Source: Zeaxanthinibacter sp. PT1 (GTDB taxonomy: Bacteria; Bacteroidota; Bacteroidia; Flavobacteriales; Flavobacteriaceae). Taken from it: a DNA stretch of 64,000 nucleotides. This document shows, piece after piece, positions 52,414-61,171 of this stretch. Position 1 is the first letter of the stretch. Every line of letters starts with the position of its first letter. Made by a program: the position numbers and the translations under genes. A model generated the notes under the pieces. The model did no database searches. It had not been told where the DNA came from and saw only the letters and a list, made by a program, of their open reading frames with translations. Location: contig NZ_JAQPCN010000004.1 in NCBI RefSeq assembly GCF_028464225.1, forward strand, positions 1 to 64,000, in the 5' to 3' direction.

Positions 52414-53217
52414 ATGAAGCTGTTGTTCCCTTTATTGATATTGGCGCTACTCGGTACCGCATGCAAGGAAGTTAAAGACAATTCAAAAGATAAGAAGGAT
52501 ACACCAACTGATACTACCGCCATCGTAGAAAGCAGCTATCCTGATGCCCTGGGCCAGGTGTTTGACGCACACGGGGGTCTCGATATCTGGAAGCTTCAAC
52601 GTACCTTAAAATTTACGCTGCCTAAGAATAACACGGAAGAAGTCCATACTATTGACTTGTACTCGAGGAAAGACAGGATTGATGCAACGGATTACAGTAT
52701 GGGCTTTGACGGTGAAGACGTATGGCTGCATGACCCCATGAATAAGTACGAGGGAGACCCGGTCTTTTATCACAACCTGATGTTTTATTTTTACGCCATG
52801 CCGTTTGTCCTCGCTGATGACGGGATACAATATCAAAATGCCGAACCACTCCAATTTCAGGGAACTTCATATCAGGGATTCCGGATACAATACGAGCCCG
52901 GGGTAGGGGTGAGTCCGGAAGATGAATATTATTTGTACTATGACCCCAAAACTATGCGGATGGAATGGCTGGGATATACGGTGACCTACGGAAAAGACGG
53001 CCCTTCAGATGATGTTCACTGGATTCGCTATAACGATTGGCAGCTGATTAACGGGGTGTATCTCCCTGCTTCCATTTCGTGGTACAATTACGAGGATGGG
53101 AGACCGACGGATATGAGAAAGCAGGTAATTTTTAAGAATGTCAACCTCAGGTCATCTCCCGTGGAACCGTCTTTCTTCAAAAAGCCTGAAGGGGCGGAGA
53201 TCGCTATCCAGGAATAA
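52414..53217 (+). CDS. Lipoprotein, DUF6503-like
   Basis: 267 residues. Signal peptide ends in LLGTACKE (lipobox, Cys17), followed by a charged spacer (DNSKDKKDTPTD). The mature part is a beta-rich domain starting AHGGLDIWKLQRTLKF, a pattern I associate with flavobacterial DUF6503 lipoproteins, which resemble a LolA/LolB-like fold. The FQGTSYQGFRIQYEPGVGVSPEDEYYLYYDPKT stretch matches the fold's central sheet. It could bind lipid or lipoprotein at the outer membrane, though that is inference. It is convergent with the DUF3810 gene, 7 bases apart. Confidence 0.72.
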   Translation: MKLLFPLLILALLGTACKEVKDNSKDKKDTPTDTTAIVESSYPDALGQVFDAHGGLDIWKLQRTLKFTLPKNNTEEVHTIDLYSRKDRIDATDYSMGFDGEDVWLHDPMNKYEGDPVFYHNLMFYFYAMPFVLADDGIQYQNAEPLQFQGTSYQGFRIQYEPGVGVSPEDEYYLYYDPKTMRMEWLGYTVTYGKDGPSDDVHWIRYNDWQLINGVYLPASISWYNYEDGRPTDMRKQVIFKNVNLRSSPVEPSFFKKPEGAEIAIQE

Positions 53218-53224
53218 ATTAAAA

Positions 53225-54310
53225 TCAATGCACTTCCTTACGTTGATAGGCTATAATCAGGGAAACCACCCTGTTATAACTTAAAATCCCATCCTTCTGC
53301 TTGTTAGCATGGAGGTAAGAATTGAAAATGGCCTTAAAAACAGGCTCGGTCGGATTTTCATAGGATCTCCAGAACTCATCCATCTCCTCGTAATTTTTTT
53401 GTACCCCGGGATTAAGATCCTGGTATAGAGTCCTGGACAAGTCCGGGTCTGTACGTCGCAATTGCGCTAGGCAGTAGCCAAGGGCGTAAGCATTAGCGGC
53501 ATATGTAAGGTATGGGTCATTATTATGAAGTGTGACCAGGTACCCTATGAAATTAGTTTCGTTCTCTGCCGAGTAGCCCAGTTGGTGGCCTATCTCATGA
53601 CCATATACTATAGCAGCCCTGAAAGCGGGCAGCAAACGGTTCACCTGGCCTTCATTGGTAAAGGGGTTCAGGTAGCCGCCATACCCCATATAACTAAGCA
53701 TCCTGCTGTAGAGGGATGTCTTTATGCTGGCAGGGGTGTAGTGGGCAAAATCCATTTCCTTGGCCAGGTCTTGGTACCCCTGTAGGGTCAGCTGCCTGAT
53801 CTCATTTTTGGTGTATGGAATATGAACCCTTTGAAGGCTGTCCCCGCTAAGCGTGAGTTGTTGTTGATTGGTATGAGCAATAAGTTCGCGAGTATATGCG
53901 ATAACCTCCTCCTTAGTCACCATATCTTTTAATTCTAGCCTTTCAGCTAATGGGACACGGTGGTAATTGAGCCCCCACAATAAGTGAAAACTGAAATAGG
54001 CAATAGAAAGCACAAGGAAAACATCTCTGGTAAGACCCGTTAAATTATAGCGGATTTCATGCCTGTTCCTGATGAGGTAGCCTATAGCTAGCAGTCCGAT
54101 GGCGGTGTAAAGAAAGTCACCCACAGAAAAAGGAACCCAACCATAGAGCGTCCTCAAGGCAGAAGAGATGTAAGGGTATATTCCAAGGCTGTAATACTCC
54201 TCAATCCATCCCGGTTTACTATGCAGATATCGTACGATAAGGACCTGGGGAATAAGAGAGAGAGCGATATAATTTTTCAACTTGTTTTTCACGGCTTTAA
54301 ATTTAACCAT
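53225..54310 (-). CDS. DUF3810 membrane metalloprotease-like protein
   Basis: 361 residues. About three hydrophobic segments in the first 120 residues anchor it. HEIGHQLGYSAENETNF (about 239-255) gives a clear HExxH zinc site followed by the second Glu, so a membrane-bound metallopeptidase is likely. This is the usual size of DUF3810 proteins. Substrate is unknown. It is divergent from pepD. Confidence 0.85.
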   Translation of the reverse strand: MVKFKAVKNKLKNYIALSLIPQVLIVRYLHSKPGWIEEYYSLGIYPYISSALRTLYGWVPFSVGDFLYTAIGLLAIGYLIRNRHEIRYNLTGLTRDVFLVLSIAYFSFHLLWGLNYHRVPLAERLELKDMVTKEEVIAYTRELIAHTNQQQLTLSGDSLQRVHIPYTKNEIRQLTLQGYQDLAKEMDFAHYTPASIKTSLYSRMLSYMGYGGYLNPFTNEGQVNRLLPAFRAAIVYGHEIGHQLGYSAENETNFIGYLVTLHNNDPYLTYAANAYALGYCLAQLRRTDPDLSRTLYQDLNPGVQKNYEEMDEFWRSYENPTEPVFKAIFNSYLHANKQKDGILSYNRVVSLIIAYQRKEVH

Positions 54311-54338
54311 TTCAGTACCACAGTCTTGATTCTATCAG

Positions 54339-54346
54339 TAATTTTG
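54339..54346 (+). promoter_or_regulatory. Candidate pepD promoter -7 element
   Basis: TAATTTTG, about 18 bases before the ATG at 54364. A TTG lies 10 bases upstream, too near for the consensus. Confidence 0.45.
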
Positions 54347-54363
54347 CGATTAAATTGTTTACT

Positions 54364-55824
54364 ATGAATGAAAATATAGCAGTCCTGGAGCCCGCAGGAG
54401 TATGGAAGAATTTTGTGAAATTGAACGAAGTACCCCGCCCATCAAAAAAAGAGGAACGGGTGATTGCATTTATGATGGAGTTTGGCAGGTCTCTTAACCT
54501 GGAAACCATTAAAGACAGTATAGGTAACGTTATTATTCGTAAGCCGGCTACCGCCGGAATGGAAGACCGGCCTATGGTCACCTTGCAGTCGCACCTGGAT
54601 ATGGTTCACCAGAAAAACGCGGATACCAGTTTTGACTTTGATAAGGAAGGTATACGGATGAAAGTGGCCGGGGAATGGGTGAAAGCCGAAGGAACCACAC
54701 TTGGTGCTGATAATGGGATGGGAGTTGCCGCAATTATGGCGTTGTTAGAGAGCACTGATATTCCGCACCCCCCGCTTGAAGCTTTATTTACTATTGACGA
54801 AGAGACGGGCATGACAGGTGCAAAAGGATTGGAAAAAGGCACCCTTGAGGGAGAAATTTTGCTGAACCTGGACACGGAAGAAGATGATGAGATTGATATA
54901 GGATGCGCAGGGGGAGTGGATATTACTGCCCAACGCGATTATATGGAGGAGGAGCTGACCGATGATCACGAGATCTATCAGCTCGTGGTCCGTGGTTTAC
55001 AGGGTGGTCATAGCGGTATGGACATCGACAAGGGATTGGGGAATGCCAATAAAATTATGAACAGGCTGCTGGCAGGATTGACGGAAAACCTGGAAATACG
55101 GATCAACAGCATTCACGGTGGAGGTCTCAGGAATGCCATCCCGAGAGAAAGTAAAGCGATTATCGCGGTACCGGCTGTAAAGACCGATCAGCTGGAGTCC
55201 CGATTAGAACTCATTTCGTCAGAAATCACGGCCGAGCTTACCCTTACCGAACCAGGCCTGAAGATGGAGAGTTCTAAGGTTCCCGGCCCTGTACTGGTAA
55301 TGGACCGGGAATCACAGGAAAAACTTCTGAAGATGATCTCTGCAGCCCATAACGGGGTGTATACCATGAGTGCAGCCTTTGATGGGCTGGTGGAAAGCTC
55401 GAACAACATAGCACGGATTACATTGAGCGAGGGGAAACTGGAAATAGGATGTCTGACGCGATCATCCGTAGAATCTGTGAAGATGGTGTTGGCAGACAGC
55501 CTGAAGTCAGTTTTTGAATTAGGAGGGTGTGAAGTGAGTTTTAGCGGGGAGTATCCCGGCTGGACGCCTGACCCTGAATCTAAAATACTTAAAGTCCTGG
55601 AGGAGCGCTATACAGCCCTGTTCGAAGAGCAACCACGGGTAGTTGCATGCCATGCAGGCTTAGAATGTGGGATCATTGGAAATACTTTCCCGGAATTGGA
55701 TATGATAAGCTTTGGCCCGACTATACGAGGAGCACATTCCCCGGATGAAAGGGTTCATATTGGCAGCGTAAAAAAATTCTGGACGTTTCTTCTCGATATT
55801 TTACGGCATATCCCCAAAAAATAA
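54364..55824 (+). CDS. pepD: Aminoacyl-histidine dipeptidase (M20C)
   Basis: 486 residues from the ATG at 54364; a TTG at 54355 adds only three residues. QSHLDMVHQK (about 74-83), LGADNGMG (about 113-120) and DEETGMTGAKGL (about 145-156) are the M20 zinc and catalytic sites. NLDTEEDDEIDIGCAGG is the next ligand, and a lid domain lies about 185-390. It cleaves Xaa-His dipeptides such as carnosine and other short peptides in the cytoplasm. No signal peptide. Length and motifs match the bacterial PepD family closely. Confidence 0.93.
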   Translation: MNENIAVLEPAGVWKNFVKLNEVPRPSKKEERVIAFMMEFGRSLNLETIKDSIGNVIIRKPATAGMEDRPMVTLQSHLDMVHQKNADTSFDFDKEGIRMKVAGEWVKAEGTTLGADNGMGVAAIMALLESTDIPHPPLEALFTIDEETGMTGAKGLEKGTLEGEILLNLDTEEDDEIDIGCAGGVDITAQRDYMEEELTDDHEIYQLVVRGLQGGHSGMDIDKGLGNANKIMNRLLAGLTENLEIRINSIHGGGLRNAIPRESKAIIAVPAVKTDQLESRLELISSEITAELTLTEPGLKMESSKVPGPVLVMDRESQEKLLKMISAAHNGVYTMSAAFDGLVESSNNIARITLSEGKLEIGCLTRSSVESVKMVLADSLKSVFELGGCEVSFSGEYPGWTPDPESKILKVLEERYTALFEEQPRVVACHAGLECGIIGNTFPELDMISFGPTIRGAHSPDERVHIGSVKKFWTFLLDILRHIPKK

Positions 55825-55934
55825 GGATTCCTGCTCCCGGTATACCCCTTTATGAATGCCTTTCGATTTAATGTCAAATATTGAATAAAGTCTCTGGAAT
55901 TCAGTATATTTAATAGACAACAAATCACGGTATT

Positions 55935-56396
55935 ATGGGTATAAAGAGTTTTATGGGGCGAAGACAGCCCTTGCAAGAAGCGGATGTTCCCTTAAAGGTT
56001 AGTGATTATATGACGCGCAAGCTGATTACATTTAACCCTGAACAATCCGTAGAAGAAGTTATACAGAAGCTGATCAGGTATAAAATTTCCGGGGGACCGG
56101 TGGTCAATGATAAGAATGAGCTGGTGGGTATCATCTCTGAAGGTGATTGTATCAAACACATCAGTGAAAGTAGGTATTACAATATGCCACTGGAAAATAA
56201 CAAGGTTTCACAGCACATGGTGAAAGATGTTGAGACCATTGATGGAAACATGAATATCTTTGATGCGGCCAAGAAGTTCCTGGAGACCAAGAGAAGGCGC
56301 TTTCCAATTTTGGAAGATGGAAAACTGGCAGGCCAGATATCACAGAAGGATATCCTTAAGGCTACTGTAAAGCTGAAATCGCAGAACTGGAAATAA
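55935..56396 (+). CDS. CBS domain pair protein
   Basis: 153 residues. Two CBS domains (about 24-83 and 94-145) after a short basic start (GIKSFMGRRQ). The first has ISGGPVVNDKNELVGIISEGDCIK and the second RRFPILEDGKLAGQISQKDILK, each ending in the usual GI-x-S/T-x-x-D strand. Such small CBS proteins bind adenine nucleotides and sense energy status or act as small regulators. It is a single gene with its own terminator. Confidence 0.9.
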   Translation: MGIKSFMGRRQPLQEADVPLKVSDYMTRKLITFNPEQSVEEVIQKLIRYKISGGPVVNDKNELVGIISEGDCIKHISESRYYNMPLENNKVSQHMVKDVETIDGNMNIFDAAKKFLETKRRRFPILEDGKLAGQISQKDILKATVKLKSQNWK

Positions 56397-56413
56397 CTTT
56401 TCCTAATTAAAAT

Positions 56414-56443
56414 AAAAACCCGGGTGTATATCCCGGGTTTTTT
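56414..56443 (+). terminator. Terminator of the CBS gene
   Basis: Stem aaaaacccggg / cccgggtttttt with loop tgtatat, about 20 bases after the stop. It is near-symmetrical, so it may also serve the convergent lipoprotein gene. Confidence 0.85.
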
Positions 56444-56493
56444 AATGGCCTTAGTGTGGATTTCAATACTACTACAGCAGCTGAATTCTGTTA

Positions 56494-57690
56494 TTAGCTC
56501 CTAGGCTTTTTATCACCCTGGTGTCCGTTTCCATTACTGTTCCCGTTGTTTCCCTGTTGGTGACCATTTCCATTATGGTTCCCGTTGTTTCCATCACGGT
56601 GTCCATTCCCAATCTTATCATCATCGTCCTCATCATCGTCGTCATCGTCTTCATCGTCTTCATCGTCTTCATCGTCATCGTCTTCATCATCATCATCGTC
56701 CTCATCATTCTCATCGTCCTCGTCATCGTCCTCGTCATCATCGTCATCATCATTCTCTCCATCGTCTTCGTCGTTCTCATCATCATCATCATTGTCCTCG
56801 TCAGAGTTGTCCTCGTTTTGTTCTTCTTGCTCTTCTTCCTCTGTATCCTGCTCTTCTTCGCCGTTATCGTTATCGTTTTCTTCCCCGTCGTTCTCGGTTT
56901 CCTCACCCTCATTACCTGTGGGCTCTTCTTCCGTTGTCTCCTCTTCGGTGGATGGTGGAGTGTAGGTTGAGGTGCCTTGCAAACAGCTAACCCTCAGGTT
57001 GTCAATTGCCCCCTTATTATTCATCTCGATCTCCATCCTGACTACCCCCGGCATGGCTCCCAGGTTTACATATTGTTTGGCATTATCATTGGCGAAAGGT
57101 ATAATCACTTCCTGCACCAGTTGTTCCTGTTCATCGTAAAGTGAGACTCGTGCCGGTATTGCATTGGCATCTTCTTTGTTGAGATCCAACATGTCAAAAC
57201 CGTATACTGTGGCCGATCCCTCCCCGTAATTTTTAAAACTGAAGACAAACTTGGTGCCCTCTGCAGTGCTCACAAGGGGTTCTGTGGGGGTAGAATATTC
57301 AGAAATAACCAGGACCGTTCCCAAAGGGATATCATTACTGGGTTCCTCGCCCTGTTCAGACTTACCGGGGCCTCCATACAGCTGGTTGGGAGTGCCCAGG
57401 TCTTCGTTACCGGGGTTCGGCAGGGAGGAATCAAAACTGAGGCAGCTGTTATGGCCCGGTGTACCAGGGTTAAAAGCGCTTACAGTTATTTCACCTTCAC
57501 ATCCATCTTTCCCGATGGCAGAGACACTGTGTCCCCCACTGAGGTCATTAAAATCAAAGGTGATAATATTGACAGTCTTAGTAGGGTCGGCCTGTGCTTT
57601 GATTTCAAGAATATCTTCCAGGGAATCGTCTGTACATGAGAAGAATAACAGGGAAATAAAGGCCAGGGGGAAAAATTTATATGTGCGCAT
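56494..57690 (-). CDS. Lipoprotein with a long Asp/Glu tract and a Gly-Asn-His tail
   Basis: 398 residues. Lipobox LLFFSC (Cys19). Residues 36-236 form a beta-rich domain with three Cys (64, 83, 236) and a TFDFNDLSGGHS start that looks like a sugar- or protein-binding sandwich. Residues about 249-358 are almost only Asp and Glu with some Asn, and 361-390 are GNGH/NGN repeats rich in Asn, Gly and His, ending KKPRS. The acidic tract could bind calcium and the His-Asn tail other metals. The DNA of the tract is a run of gat/gac/gaa codons and is expected to change length by slippage. Function is unknown. Confidence 0.72.
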   Translation of the reverse strand: MRTYKFFPLAFISLLFFSCTDDSLEDILEIKAQADPTKTVNIITFDFNDLSGGHSVSAIGKDGCEGEITVSAFNPGTPGHNSCLSFDSSLPNPGNEDLGTPNQLYGGPGKSEQGEEPSNDIPLGTVLVISEYSTPTEPLVSTAEGTKFVFSFKNYGEGSATVYGFDMLDLNKEDANAIPARVSLYDEQEQLVQEVIIPFANDNAKQYVNLGAMPGVVRMEIEMNNKGAIDNLRVSCLQGTSTYTPPSTEEETTEEEPTGNEGEETENDGEENDNDNGEEEQDTEEEEQEEQNEDNSDEDNDDDDENDEDDGENDDDDDDEDDDEDDENDEDDDDDEDDDDEDDEDDEDDDDDDEDDDDKIGNGHRDGNNGNHNGNGHQQGNNGNSNGNGHQGDKKPRS

Positions 57691-57803
57691 GGAGTGAGTC
57701 GATTTGATGCCCGAATATAACCATGTAGTCCAGGTTTTATGAATCCCTTAACGTCTATTTTTGATCGCATAAGTAGGGATATTTCCAGGACTGCGCTCCA
57801 TTA

Positions 57804-57826
57804 AAAAACCCCCTTAAAAGGGGGTT
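57804..57826 (-). terminator. Terminator of the cyclophilin-FKBP gene
   Basis: Stem aaccccc / gggggtt with loop ttaaaa, followed on the minus strand by a T-run, about 25 bases past the gene's stop. Confidence 0.75.
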
Positions 57827-57850
57827 CGTATATTCTTATTCTGCCTGTAC

Positions 57851-58960
57851 TTATTCTGCGGCTTTTAAGATCTCTATATCAAAGACCAGTTCTGCATTGG
57901 GCGGGATGGGTCCGCCACCTTGTGCACCATAGCCAAGGTGTGGGGGTATAAACAGCCGCACTTTATCGCCGATCTTCATGGAGAGCAGCCCTTCCTTAAA
58001 CCCGGCTACCAGCCTGGAATCGGGGCTATAGTCCATAGGGACAGGACTGAGGTTGCCGCGGTGCATTTGGTTGATCTTTTCAAATTGCCCGAATTTTCGT
58101 GCGATTTCTGCCTCGCTGGTATCAAACAAAGTTCCGTCTGTCAGCCACCCGGCGTAATCCACTAATACCTGTTTGCCTATTGCCGGTTTTTCACCACTGC
58201 CTTCTTCAAGGCGTAAGATTTTTAGACCGGAAGGCAGGGAATCAGCTTTCGCTCTTTGTTCTGCAGTCGTCGCGATAAAATCTGTTCTTACCTTCTCTGC
58301 AGCGGCCAATTTTGCCTCTTCTTCTGCGAAATAATCAGACATGACTTTTACGGCATCAAAATTTTTGGCTGCCTTACCGTTACGAATGATTTCTACCTTG
58401 TTCATCACCACGTCTTTCACCGGTTTATCCTTATCGCCTGTTTTAACCTGTGCTATGGTATCAACGACGCCCATACCTTCTACTACTTCTCCGAAAACGG
58501 TATGCCTGCCATCTAGCCAAGGCGTCTCCTTATGGGTTATGAAGAACTGGCTGCCATTGGTACCGGGACCGGCATTGGCCATGGATAGGATGCCTGCTTT
58601 ATTGTGCGATAGGGAGTCGTGTATTTCGTTCTTGAACTTGTAGCCGGGATTACCGTTACCGCTGGCAGTAGGATCCCCGGTTTGTATCATAAAATCTTTG
58701 ATCACCCTGTGGAAGGTCACCCCGTCATAGTACTTCTTCTCTTTGTATTCGTCACTGACGAAAGGATTAGTGCCTTCAGCCAGGGAAATAAAGTTAGCCA
58801 CCGTCACCGGTGTCTTGTCGTATTCCAGCCTGATGATAATATCACCTTCGCTGGTCTCAATGTCGGCAAAGATACCGTCACCCAGGTCTGCGTGTTGGCT
58901 GGATTTACAACTCGAAAGGATAGCGGTAAATAGAAATAAGAAATAAATAGCGTTTTTCAT
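57851..58960 (-). CDS. Fused cyclophilin-FKBP peptidyl-prolyl isomerase lipoprotein
   Basis: 369 residues from the ATG at 58960; the 58969 start adds three residues. Lipobox LSSC. The first domain (about 30-195) is a cyclophilin with GVTFHRVIKDFMIQTGD, NGSQFFIT and HTVFGEV; the Phe/Trp pocket is intact. A helical linker (about 205-245) joins a C-terminal FKBP domain (about 260-369) with VLVDYAGWLTDGTLFDTS and IPPHLGYGAQGGGPIPPNAELVF. Both folding domains are complete. It would catalyse proline isomerisation on periplasmic proteins. It lies 14 bases after gldI ends, so the pair share an operon. Confidence 0.93.
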   Translation of the reverse strand: MKNAIYFLFLFTAILSSCKSSQHADLGDGIFADIETSEGDIIIRLEYDKTPVTVANFISLAEGTNPFVSDEYKEKKYYDGVTFHRVIKDFMIQTGDPTASGNGNPGYKFKNEIHDSLSHNKAGILSMANAGPGTNGSQFFITHKETPWLDGRHTVFGEVVEGMGVVDTIAQVKTGDKDKPVKDVVMNKVEIIRNGKAAKNFDAVKVMSDYFAEEEAKLAAAEKVRTDFIATTAEQRAKADSLPSGLKILRLEEGSGEKPAIGKQVLVDYAGWLTDGTLFDTSEAEIARKFGQFEKINQMHRGNLSPVPMDYSPDSRLVAGFKEGLLSMKIGDKVRLFIPPHLGYGAQGGGPIPPNAELVFDIEILKAAE

Positions 58961-58974
58961 GGATTGCAATTAAT

Positions 58975-59523
58975 TTATATACTGTCGTTTTGTTTCTCGA
59001 TGTCTAAAATGGTCAATTGTACTTTTAAAGGAACATTGGGACCAATCTTATTTTTATCCCCGATATACCCGTAGCCCTGGGAGGAAGGGTAGAGGAAGAT
59101 AGCACTTTCCCCTTGTTTCAGAAGCTTCACACTATGTCTTAACCCGGGGAATAATTCCTGTCTGTCTACCCGGTATAATACGGTGCCCACTTCATCATGG
59201 GCATAGAGGGTGTCGTTATCCAGGGTCATCATATCATAGGTTAAGTAGACCAGGTCATCCGGTTTTGGCAGGTAATCGTCCTGCTCATTCTTAACCAGGT
59301 AACGATACCACGAACCACTGGCGCTGGATAGGTAGGTGTTAAGGCTGTCATCAGCAATGATCGCCCGGATACGGGCTTCCTCCTGGGACAATAGGTCTTT
59401 ATTCCGTTCAACCGAGGTTTTCAGAAAACTCCCGGATTTAACCTTAACGGGTTTCCTGGGTTCAGCTTCCCCGCAACTCATTAACATGCAGATCGCCAGC
59501 CCGGTAAGCAGGTATATTCTCAT
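58975..59523 (-). CDS. gldI: Gliding-motility lipoprotein GldI
   Basis: 182 residues. Lipobox CMLMSC, then a helical segment, then an FKBP-type domain (about 85-178) with DDLVYLTYDMMTLDNDTLY and LLKQGESAIFLYPSSQGYGYIG. GldI is a known lipoprotein foldase needed for gliding in Flavobacterium johnsoniae. Here it stands with nrnA and the fused isomerase, as in other flavobacteria. Its ATG overlaps the nrnA stop (ATGA). Confidence 0.93.
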   Translation of the reverse strand: MRIYLLTGLAICMLMSCGEAEPRKPVKVKSGSFLKTSVERNKDLLSQEEARIRAIIADDSLNTYLSSASGSWYRYLVKNEQDDYLPKPDDLVYLTYDMMTLDNDTLYAHDEVGTVLYRVDRQELFPGLRHSVKLLKQGESAIFLYPSSQGYGYIGDKNKIGPNVPLKVQLTILDIEKQNDSI

Positions 59524-60539
59524 GGGTTCAAATCCTTTTTATGTTTCTCGAGAAGTGATTCAAAATAGGCCACTGTATCTTCCATCGATCTTTCGCTACG
59601 ACCCCCTGCAGCATTTTTATGCCCACCTCCATTAAAATAGGTCCTGGCAAAATCATTCACTGAAAATTCACCGGCTGAACGAAAGGATATCTTGATGATT
59701 CCTTCTTCCTTATTCTCTATGAAGATCACGGCAAATTTAATTCCTTCAAGGGTTAAACCGTAATTTACGAACCCTTCGGTGTCTCCTTTTTTGTATTGAT
59801 ACTGATCTAACTCTGCCTGGGATAAAGTGATGTAAGCTGTGCTCACCTCTGCTTTAATGACCATATTCTTAAGCGCGCAGCCCAGTAAATGTAACCTGGC
59901 TGGAGTATTGGTATCAAAAATATTGCTGTGTATATCAGAGTTCTGGGCTCCCTTGTCTATCAGGTCTGCCGCAATCCTGTGGGTATCACTGCTGGTTGAA
60001 GGGAATTTGAAAGAGCCCGTGTCGGTGACAATCCCTGCGTAAAGACAATTAGCGATATCCGCATCGATGATCTCTGTAGAACCGACAGCCTCGATAAAAC
60101 GGTAGACCATTTCACAAGTAGAACTCATCCCGGTATCGGAATAGGTTACTTTTGCATAATCCGAGGGAGCCTGGTGATGATCTATCATGACCATCGGGAC
60201 CTTTAGCTGTTTTAAAGATGTTTCCATATGTGGGCCAACCCTGCCGAGATCATTGAAATCCAGGGTGAATACCAGGGCCGCCTTGTCCAGCAGACCCTGT
60301 GCTAATTCTGTCTGCTTATCAAATATGATTACATCATCGTTCCCCGGCATCCATTTCAGGAATTTGGGATAATCGTTGGGGGCAACGACCTTGGCGTCAT
60401 GCCCTAATTTTCTTAGAAAATGATATAATCCCAGGCAGGAGCCGATAGCGTCACCGTCCGGATTTTTATGTGGAATTATTACGGCCTGTTGAGGCTCTGA
60501 TAGCAGGGCTCTTACCGTATTTACCTCGTGTGGATTCAT
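59520..60539 (-). CDS. nrnA: Bifunctional oligoribonuclease/pAp phosphatase NrnA
   Basis: 339 residues from the ATG at 60539. A frame running back to 60854 is non-coding. DHH motif IDHH (about 115-118) and the earlier HKNPDGDAIGS (about 24-34) bind manganese, and a DHHA1 domain (about 235-335) with NGGGHKNAAGG ends the protein. It degrades nanoRNA and dephosphorylates pAp. A promoter box lies 5 bases before the start. The stop overlaps gldI by ATGA. Confidence 0.93.
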   Translation of the reverse strand: MNPHEVNTVRALLSEPQQAVIIPHKNPDGDAIGSCLGLYHFLRKLGHDAKVVAPNDYPKFLKWMPGNDDVIIFDKQTELAQGLLDKAALVFTLDFNDLGRVGPHMETSLKQLKVPMVMIDHHQAPSDYAKVTYSDTGMSSTCEMVYRFIEAVGSTEIIDADIANCLYAGIVTDTGSFKFPSTSSDTHRIAADLIDKGAQNSDIHSNIFDTNTPARLHLLGCALKNMVIKAEVSTAYITLSQAELDQYQYKKGDTEGFVNYGLTLEGIKFAVIFIENKEEGIIKISFRSAGEFSVNDFARTYFNGGGHKNAAGGRSERSMEDTVAYFESLLEKHKKDLNP

Positions 60540-60544
60540 TCGCC

Positions 60545-60552
60545 CAAATATA
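60545..60552 (-). promoter_or_regulatory. Promoter -7 element of the nrnA operon (leaderless distance)
   Basis: TATATTTG on the minus strand ends 5 bases before the ATG of nrnA, so the message would begin at or beside the start codon. Confidence 0.5.
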
Positions 60553-60644
60553 CAATTTAATGCGAAAGAGGGAAGGAGCATCCACATTAATTGAACCGGA
60601 ATACACCTTGCCGGGCTGCTCAGTAATTCCTTGACCCATAAATG

Positions 60645-60675
60645 TTGCGGGTTGCGATCAGAAAGCTTATTTTTG
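60645..60675 (+). promoter_or_regulatory. ndk promoter
   Basis: TTG (60645-60647), 20-base spacer and TATTTTTG (60668-60675), a full consensus match. The leader would be about 14 bases. It also excludes the ATG at 60642 as the ndk start. Confidence 0.68.
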
Positions 60676-60692
60676 CGCAAAATTTTAAGAAA

Positions 60693-61112
60693 ATGACAGG
60701 AAACAGAACCTTTACCATGATTAAGCCTGATGCGGTCGAAAATGGTCATATAGGAGCAATTTTGGAAAAAATAACCTCTGCCGGCTTTAAGATCGTGGCT
60801 ATGAAGTACACGCAACTGAGTTTGAGGGATGCCCAGGAATTTTACGCTATCCACAAAGAGCGACCATTCTTTGGTGAACTGGTAGAATTTATGACCAGGG
60901 GGCCTATAGTATCTGCAATTCTTGAAAAAGAGAACGCGGTAGAAGATTTCAGGGCTTTGATCGGTGCTACTAATCCAAAAGAAGCAGCAGAAGGTACAAT
61001 CCGAAAATTATTCGCTAAAGATATTGGTGAAAATGCGGTACACGGTTCAGATAGTGATGAGAATGCACAAATAGAAGGAGCATTTCATTTCTCCGGTAGG
61101 GAAATCTACTAG
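60693..61112 (+). CDS. ndk: Nucleoside diphosphate kinase
   Basis: 139 residues from the ATG at 60693; a frame from 60642 would include the promoter. [20 protein letters not shown] (about 5-24) and the active-site phrase [12 protein letters not shown] (about 113-124, with the phospho-His in VHGSDS) are characteristic. It equalises NTP pools. It stands alone with its own promoter and terminator, divergent from the nrnA operon. Confidence 0.97.
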   Translation: MTGNRTFTMIKPDAVENGHIGAILEKITSAGFKIVAMKYTQLSLRDAQEFYAIHKERPFFGELVEFMTRGPIVSAILEKENAVEDFRALIGATNPKEAAEGTIRKLFAKDIGENAVHGSDSDENAQIEGAFHFSGREIY

Positions 61113-61145
61113 GTATAAGTCTGTTCTAATTTTGATAAGACAGTT

Positions 61146-61171
61146 AACCGGGGCTATGCCCCGGTTTTTTT
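61146..61171 (+). terminator. ndk terminator
   Basis: Perfect stem aaccggggc / gccccggtt with loop tat and a T-run, which overlaps the stop codon of the convergent DUF721 gene. Confidence 0.9.

Noticed and set aside
56521-56970. Plus-strand frames of 126-149 codons coding for poly-Ser or poly-Val/Ile opposite the Asp/Glu tract
   Set aside because: They are the mirror of a trinucleotide run, which is stop-free in several frames; the minus-strand lipoprotein has a signal peptide and lipobox and they do not.
60540-60854. N-terminal extension of NrnA by 105 residues
   Set aside because: It crosses a promoter box and the divergent ndk promoter, has no family-like sequence, and the family begins close to the ATG at 60539.
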